Of a stretch of DNA of 10,298 nucleotides, positions 6,994 through 10,298 are shown piece by piece. This DNA comes from SIG455 sp045659025. Lineage in GTDB: Bacteria; Bacillota; Clostridia; UMGS1810. A program made the position numbers and the translations under genes. Where the stretch lies: positions 1 through 10,298 of the forward strand of contig JAZOWA010000031.1 of NCBI GenBank assembly GCA_045659025.1, written 5' to 3'. Below the pieces are notes generated by a model. That model was not told the origin of the DNA. It was given only the letters and a program-made list of their open reading frames with translations, and searched no databases. Within the stretch, counting starts at the first letter, position 1. Each line of letters opens with the position of its first letter.

Positions 6994-7976
6994 TAGCTAC
7001 AATTATTCAACGTGCAGTTATGCAGGGTACACCCTTGCTTTTCGGATCAACCGGTGAGATTCTCACCGAGAAATCAGGTCATCTTAATCTGGGTATCCCC
7101 GGCATTATGTATGTGGGCGCAATCAGCGGTGTTGCAGGTGCGTTTTTGTATGAGCAGAGCGTTCCTTCCGTGGAAATGATCAATCCTTTCCTTGCGGTTG
7201 CCATCCCCTTTATCTGTTGCCTTTTGGGCGCATCCTTAATGGGCCTTTTATATTGCTTCCTTACGGTAACCCTTCGTGCCAACCAGAACGTTACAGGTCT
7301 TGCTCTTACCACCTTTGGCATCGGCATAGGTAACTTCTTCGGTGGTTCGCTTATCAAACTTGTTTCTTCCGATGTTCCTTCAATCTCACTTTCCACCACA
7401 AGTAAAATCTTCAAAACGGAGCTTCCCTTTGCAGATAAACTTGGTTGGTTTGGCGATGTATTTTTCTCCTATGGATTTTTGGTATATGTGGCAATCGTAA
7501 TTGCGCTTATATCTTCTTATATCCTGAATAAGACGAGGACAGGTCTTCACCTCCGTGCAGTAGGTGAGAGTCCCGAGACAGCAGATGCCGCAGGTATCAA
7601 TGTTACAAAGTATAAATACCTCACCACCTGTATCGGTAGTGCTGTTGCGGGTCTTGGTGGTCTTTACTATGTAATGGACTATGCCAACGGCGTATGGTCA
7701 AATAACGGCTTTGGCGACAGAGGCTGGCTTTCAATTGCCCTTGTTATATTCTCTGTATGGCGTCCCAGTGTGAGCATCCTCGGATCTATACTTTTCGGAT
7801 TCCTGTATGTAATCCCCACGTATATCCCCGATATCACAGTAAGTATCAAGAAGCTTTTTGAGATGCTTCCTTACCTTGTTACAATTATCGTATTGATTAT
7901 CACAAGTATAAGGGATAAGAAGGAGAATCAACCTCCTGCCGCCCTTGGTCTCCCTTATTTCAGGGAAGAACGCTGA
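6990..7976 (+). CDS. Membrane permease subunit 2 of the nucleoside-type ABC importer
   Basis: A 328-residue membrane protein of the same permease family (NupC/YufQ type), forming the heterodimeric channel with the preceding protein. It starts at GTG in a GTGA overlap with the previous stop codon, with AAGGAGGT (6976-6983) 6 bases upstream. Landmarks: EKSGHLNLGIPGIM (27-40), TLRANQNVTGLALTTFGIGIG (split around 94-114), the coupling region LRAVGESPETADAAGI (188-203) and GFGDRGWLSIALVIF (240-254). Hydrophobic segments lie at about 34-54, 66-93, 101-118, 160-178, 211-228, 246-275 and 292-306. The C-terminus is cytoplasmic and short. Only 5 bases separate it from sfsA, so that gene is probably on the same transcript. 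Confidence 0.92.
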   Translation: MIATIIQRAVMQGTPLLFGSTGEILTEKSGHLNLGIPGIMYVGAISGVAGAFLYEQSVPSVEMINPFLAVAIPFICCLLGASLMGLLYCFLTVTLRANQNVTGLALTTFGIGIGNFFGGSLIKLVSSDVPSISLSTTSKIFKTELPFADKLGWFGDVFFSYGFLVYVAIVIALISSYILNKTRTGLHLRAVGESPETADAAGINVTKYKYLTTCIGSAVAGLGGLYYVMDYANGVWSNNGFGDRGWLSIALVIFSVWRPSVSILGSILFGFLYVIPTYIPDITVSIKKLFEMLPYLVTIIVLIITSIRDKKENQPPAALGLPYFREER

Positions 7977-7981
7977 CGGAT

Positions 7982-8662
7982 ATGAGATACGATAACATCC
8001 GCACCGCCACATTTGTAAGGCGTATCAATCGTTTTGTGGCGGATATAGAGATAGACGGAGAGATTGTAAAATGCCATGTGAAGAATACCGGCAGATGCAG
8101 AGAACTCCTCCTGCCCGGTACACCGGTATATGTTCAACACTCTCTTGCAGAGGGCAGAAAGACCGCCTATGACCTTATATCCGTTTATAAAGGCGATACC
8201 CTTGTCAATATCGATAGTCAGGCACCCAACGAGGTGTTTGGCGAATGGATAGAAAACAGCGGATATTTTCCTAATATAAGATATATCAAACGGGAGTGTA
8301 CTTACGGCAACTCCCGATTTGATTTTTATATCGAGACCGATACGGATAAGATATTTGTAGAGGTCAAGGGAGTTACTTTGGAAAATGAGGGCGTGTTGAG
8401 ATTTCCCGACGCACCTACCACCCGAGGCGCCAAGCATATGACAGAGCTTGCTCAGGCAGTGGGAGAGGGGTATAAAGGTTACGTGTTCTTTGTGGCGCAG
8501 ATGAAAGGCTGCCATATCTTCACTCCCAATTCCGATACCGACCCGAATTTTGCCTTATCACTTAAGAGGGCTTCCGATAGGGGTGTTAAGGTGTGTTGTG
8601 TGGATTGCGTGGTAGGAGAGGACACCCTTTGCATAGACTCCTTTGTGGAGGTCAGTTTGTAA
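7982..8662 (+). CDS. sfsA: SfsA family protein (DNA/RNA nuclease-like, sugar fermentation stimulation)
   Basis: A 226-residue protein matching SfsA over its full length. The N-terminal OB-like part (1-60) carries HVKNTGRCRELL (32-43) and LPGTPVYV (44-51); the C-terminal part has SRFDF (111-115, Asp114), VEVKGVTL (126-133, Glu127 and Lys129) and FPDAPTTRGAKH (141-152). Asp114 with E127-x-K129 fits the PD-(D/E)XK nuclease core known for this family. SfsA was named for stimulating maltose use in Escherichia coli; its true role in Clostridia is unclear and a link to the importer is not shown. It begins 5 bases after the permease gene with only a weak GACGGAT upstream, so translation may depend on ribosomes arriving from that gene. 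Confidence 0.93.
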   Translation: MRYDNIRTATFVRRINRFVADIEIDGEIVKCHVKNTGRCRELLLPGTPVYVQHSLAEGRKTAYDLISVYKGDTLVNIDSQAPNEVFGEWIENSGYFPNIRYIKRECTYGNSRFDFYIETDTDKIFVEVKGVTLENEGVLRFPDAPTTRGAKHMTELAQAVGEGYKGYVFFVAQMKGCHIFTPNSDTDPNFALSLKRASDRGVKVCCVDCVVGEDTLCIDSFVEVSL

Positions 8663-8692
8663 TTACAATTTTTAAGCGGAGTATATAATAGT

Positions 8693-9517
8693 ATGAAAAA
8701 GTTTGAAGGTATTTTGATATGCACAGATTTAGACGGTACACTTCTTTCAAGTAAAGGCGGTGTATCTGCGGAGAATCTTGAAGCCATAGAATACTTCAAG
8801 GCAAACGGCGGAATGTTCACTATTGTAAGTGGCAGGGTTCCTGTTACTGCCCGTAAGATATGCGAGGTTGTAAAGCCAAACGTGCCCATCGGGTGTATCA
8901 ATGGTGGTGGTCTGTATGATGCTGCCAAGGGTGAATTCGTGTGGATTAACACCTTGCCCGAGGAAGGATTAGAACTGGTAGAGTATATAGATAACCTTAT
9001 GCCCGATATGGGCATTCAGGTAAATACCCCCGAGAATCTGTATTTCAGCAAAGATAATTATGCTATGGAGCAGTTTCGTGCTCTTGTGGGTGTGCCGAAT
9101 CTCGCGTGCCACTATCGTGATGTTAAGCCACCCATTTCCAAGATACTCTTCGCCCATCACGATGAGAAGGAGATTTTCAAACTGATAAAGCTCCTTGACG
9201 AGCACCCCAAATCCAAAAACTTCAGTTTTGTCCGTTCCGAGAAGAGTCTGTATGAGCTTCTTCCCAAGGGTACGGATAAGAGCATGGCTCTTGCTAAGCT
9301 TGTTGAGATATTGGGAGTGGATATTAAAAAGACGGTAGCCATAGGCGATTACTATAACGATGTGGGTATGGTGAAGTATGCGGGAGTAGGTATATCGGTT
9401 GCCAATGGTTGTGATGATATCAAGGCAGTGGCAGACCATATCACCGTAAGCAATGATGACCACGCCATAGCCCGTGTTATAAGTGACATAGAGCAGGGGA
9501 TAATCCCCATTGGTTAA
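8693..9517 (+). CDS. Cof-type HAD phosphatase (subfamily IIB)
   Basis: A 274-residue cytoplasmic phosphatase. Motif I is DLDGT (12-16, nucleophile D12 and acid/base D14), motif II is Ser46 in IVSGR, motif III is K196 in KGTDKSMAL, and motif IV is GDYYND (218-223, with D219 and D223). The C2-type alpha/beta cap occupies about residues 85-190, as expected for the Cof/YidA branch, whose members dephosphorylate sugar phosphates, flavin or cofactor phosphates with broad specificity. The segment ISVANGCDDIKAVADHIT (234-251) is the standard family ending. AAGCGGAG (8674-8681) is 11 bases before the ATG, and the gap to sfsA is 30 bases, so the two may be co-transcribed. Substrate cannot be read from the sequence. 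Confidence 0.92.
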   Translation: MKKFEGILICTDLDGTLLSSKGGVSAENLEAIEYFKANGGMFTIVSGRVPVTARKICEVVKPNVPIGCINGGGLYDAAKGEFVWINTLPEEGLELVEYIDNLMPDMGIQVNTPENLYFSKDNYAMEQFRALVGVPNLACHYRDVKPPISKILFAHHDEKEIFKLIKLLDEHPKSKNFSFVRSEKSLYELLPKGTDKSMALAKLVEILGVDIKKTVAIGDYYNDVGMVKYAGVGISVANGCDDIKAVADHITVSNDDHAIARVISDIEQGIIPIG

Positions 9518-9548
9518 TGGGAAACCTATACAAAGCAGATATATAAAT

Positions 9549-9597
9549 AAACACAATCTTTGTTAAAAAAGTTCTTGACAAAGGTTGTGTTTTGTTG
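9549..9597 (+). terminator. Intrinsic terminator after the HAD phosphatase, overlapping the rpsL promoter
   Basis: Bases 9549-9566 pair with 9575-9592, an 18-base-pair stem with two T-G wobbles around an 8-base loop. The core is ACACAATCTTTGT (9551-9563) with ACAAAGGTTGTGT (9578-9590). The T-rich TTTTGTTGTATT follows. It should end transcripts coming from the importer, sfsA and phosphatase genes. Two smaller hairpins around the phosphatase stop (GGGG/CCCC at 9495-9508 and CCCATT/AATGGG at 9506-9521) lack T-runs. Confidence 0.6.
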
Positions 9598-9603
9598 TAT
9601 TAT
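9575..9603 (+). promoter_or_regulatory. Strong housekeeping-type promoter of rpsL
   Basis: TTGACA (9575-9580, full consensus) and TATTAT (9598-9603, one mismatch) are separated by 17 bases. Transcription would start near 9610. This shows that the ribosomal gene has its own promoter here rather than depending on an upstream rpoB-rpoC transcript. The -35 box and part of the spacer form the right arm of the terminator hairpin. Confidence 0.8.
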
Positions 9604-9609
9604 GGTACA

Positions 9610-9717
9610 GTGTGTATTAGTATGAGTGGTGGTATGCCGTCTTGTGCAGATACATAAAATAGGTATTAACGGCAAATGCTGTTTAATATAAAATCCAAAA
9701 ACAGGAGGTGAAACGAA
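9610..9717 (+). promoter_or_regulatory. Leader of about 108 bases before rpsL, with possible fold
   Basis: Within this untranslated leader TGCCGT (9635-9640) can pair with ACGGCA (9669-9674), and inside that loop GATAC (9649-9653) can pair with GTATT (9663-9667) with one wobble. The ribosome binding site AGGAGGTG (9703-9710) lies outside this fold. The structure is modest and could be chance, but leaders of ribosomal protein genes are often folded targets for autoregulation. Confidence 0.3.
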
Positions 9718-10128
9718 TTGCCTACATTTAATCAGTTGGTTAAGCACGGCAGACAGACTTCTGTAAAGAAATCTACTGCACCGGCTCTCCAGGTTGGTTT
9801 TAACTCCCTCAAAAAGAGACCTACCGACCAGAGTGCTCCTCAGAAAAGAGGTGTTTGCACAGCTGTTAAGACCATGACTCCCAAAAAGCCTAACTCAGCG
9901 CTTCGTAAGATGGCCCGTGTTAGACTTACAAACGGTGTCGAGGTATCAGCTTACATTCCCGGTATCGGCCATAACCTGCAGGAGCATAGTGTGGTGCTTA
10001 TCAGAGGTGGTAGAATTAAGGACCTCCCTGGTGTAAGATATCACATCATTCGTGGCGCACTTGATACTGCAGGCGTTGCAAAACGTAGACAAGCAAGATC
10101 AAAATACGGCGCAAAAAGACCTAAATAA
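9718..10128 (+). CDS. rpsL: Ribosomal protein S12
   Basis: A 136-residue 30S subunit protein that lines the decoding centre. It begins PTFNQLVKHGRQ after the initiator, carries the Firmicutes-type insertion of about 13 residues (near 26-39) before PQKRGVC, and has all conserved decoding-site motifs: TPKKPNSALRK (54-64) and RGGRIKDLPGVRYH (96-109). The two lysines whose change gives streptomycin resistance in other bacteria are both wild type (K56 and K101), and D102 is the residue that is methylthiolated in many species. The start codon is TTG, fixed by AGGAGGTG (9703-9710) 7 bases upstream and by the exact S12 N-terminus. It has its own promoter. The expected next gene, rpsG, is not reached within the window. 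Confidence 0.98.
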   Translation: MPTFNQLVKHGRQTSVKKSTAPALQVGFNSLKKRPTDQSAPQKRGVCTAVKTMTPKKPNSALRKMARVRLTNGVEVSAYIPGIGHNLQEHSVVLIRGGRIKDLPGVRYHIIRGALDTAGVAKRRQARSKYGAKRPK

Positions 10129-10298
10129 TTTTAATTTAAAAAAAGTAAGTTAAGATTAAATCAAAACTAAAGACACCTACTTATAATCGGAATTCGGAAA
10201 ATTAACCCGATTTGGTAGGCAGTATGTCGAAAGACAGAAGGTTCGCTACCACGAGAAGAGGCAAGCGATAGCTGTACTAAACTAAGGGTTTACCCTTA
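10129..10298 (+). other. Structured non-coding stretch after rpsL (candidate cis-acting RNA)
   Basis: No convincing gene lies in these 170 bases. They start AT-rich and then hold several pairings. CCTAC (10176-10180) pairs with GTAGG (10215-10219), with AATCGG (10185-10190) and CCGATT (10207-10212) inside it. TGGTAG (10213-10218) can instead pair with CTACCA (10246-10251), enclosing TGTC-GAAA-GACA (10225-10236), a stem capped by a GNRA-type tetraloop. TCGCT (10243-10247) can pair with AGCGA (10264-10268). The window ends with TAAGGG-TTTA-CCCTTA (10283-10298), a perfect hairpin that could be a terminator if T residues follow. A perfect TATAAT at 10182-10187 lacks a -35 box. It could be an rpsG leader, a 3' element of rpsL or a small RNA. 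Confidence 0.4.

Noticed and set aside
8657..8668. Palindrome TTGTAATTACAA over the sfsA stop codon
   Set aside because: AT-rich, short and overlapping coding sequence; no promoter is placed to use it as an operator.
8684..8689. Perfect TATAAT just before the HAD phosphatase start
   Set aside because: It lies 4 bases before the ATG, so transcription would start inside the gene, and there is no matching -35 box.
10207..10271. tRNA-like resemblance (GGTAGGCAG and GGTTCGCTACC)
   Set aside because: The pieces recall D-arm and T-arm sequences, but no acceptor stem, anticodon arm or correct spacing can be drawn.

Overview
The window looks like chromosomal DNA from a Gram-positive, low-to-moderate GC bacterium of the class Clostridia, possibly a gut Oscillospirales-type organism. 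The reasons are strong AGGAGG-type ribosome binding sites, GTG and TTG starts, the long Firmicutes form of ribosomal protein S12, a lipoprotein-anchored transport receptor, and protein sequences closest in character to Firmicutes families. The genus is inference. Every gene lies on the + strand. I found no rRNA, tRNA, CRISPR array, insertion sequence or phage gene.

Layout. Positions 52-339 hold a small, cysteine-containing, acidic protein of unknown function. Positions 449-2226 hold three separately spaced housekeeping-type genes: a YjjG-type HAD nucleotidase, a short left-handed beta-helix acyltransferase related to serine acetyltransferase, and D-aminoacyl-tRNA deacylase (dtd). A near-consensus promoter then drives xanthine phosphoribosyltransferase (xpt), which appears to start at a rare ATT codon. 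Next is a complete purine-nucleoside-type ABC importer: a BMP-family lipoprotein receptor, a double-domain ATPase and two overlapping permease genes (2985-7976). Close behind come sfsA and a Cof-type HAD phosphatase. A terminator hairpin after the phosphatase shares bases with the promoter of rpsL, which starts at TTG. The last 170 bases after rpsL contain no convincing gene but several nested and competing hairpins.

How the parts work together. The receptor, ATPase and permeases should import nucleosides or related bases, and Xpt would convert salvaged xanthine to XMP. The YjjG-type enzyme and the Cof-type enzyme are candidate nucleotide or phosphate-ester phosphatases. Together with Dtd they give the region a salvage and metabolite-quality-control flavour, but only the importer and its permease overlaps are clearly one unit.

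The most interesting material is non-coding or concerns starts: the ATT start of xpt, a near-perfect palindrome in front of the receptor gene, alternative hairpins between the receptor and ATPase genes, the terminator/promoter overlap before rpsL, and the structured stretch after rpsL. I did not find an obvious new multi-gene defence or biosynthetic system.
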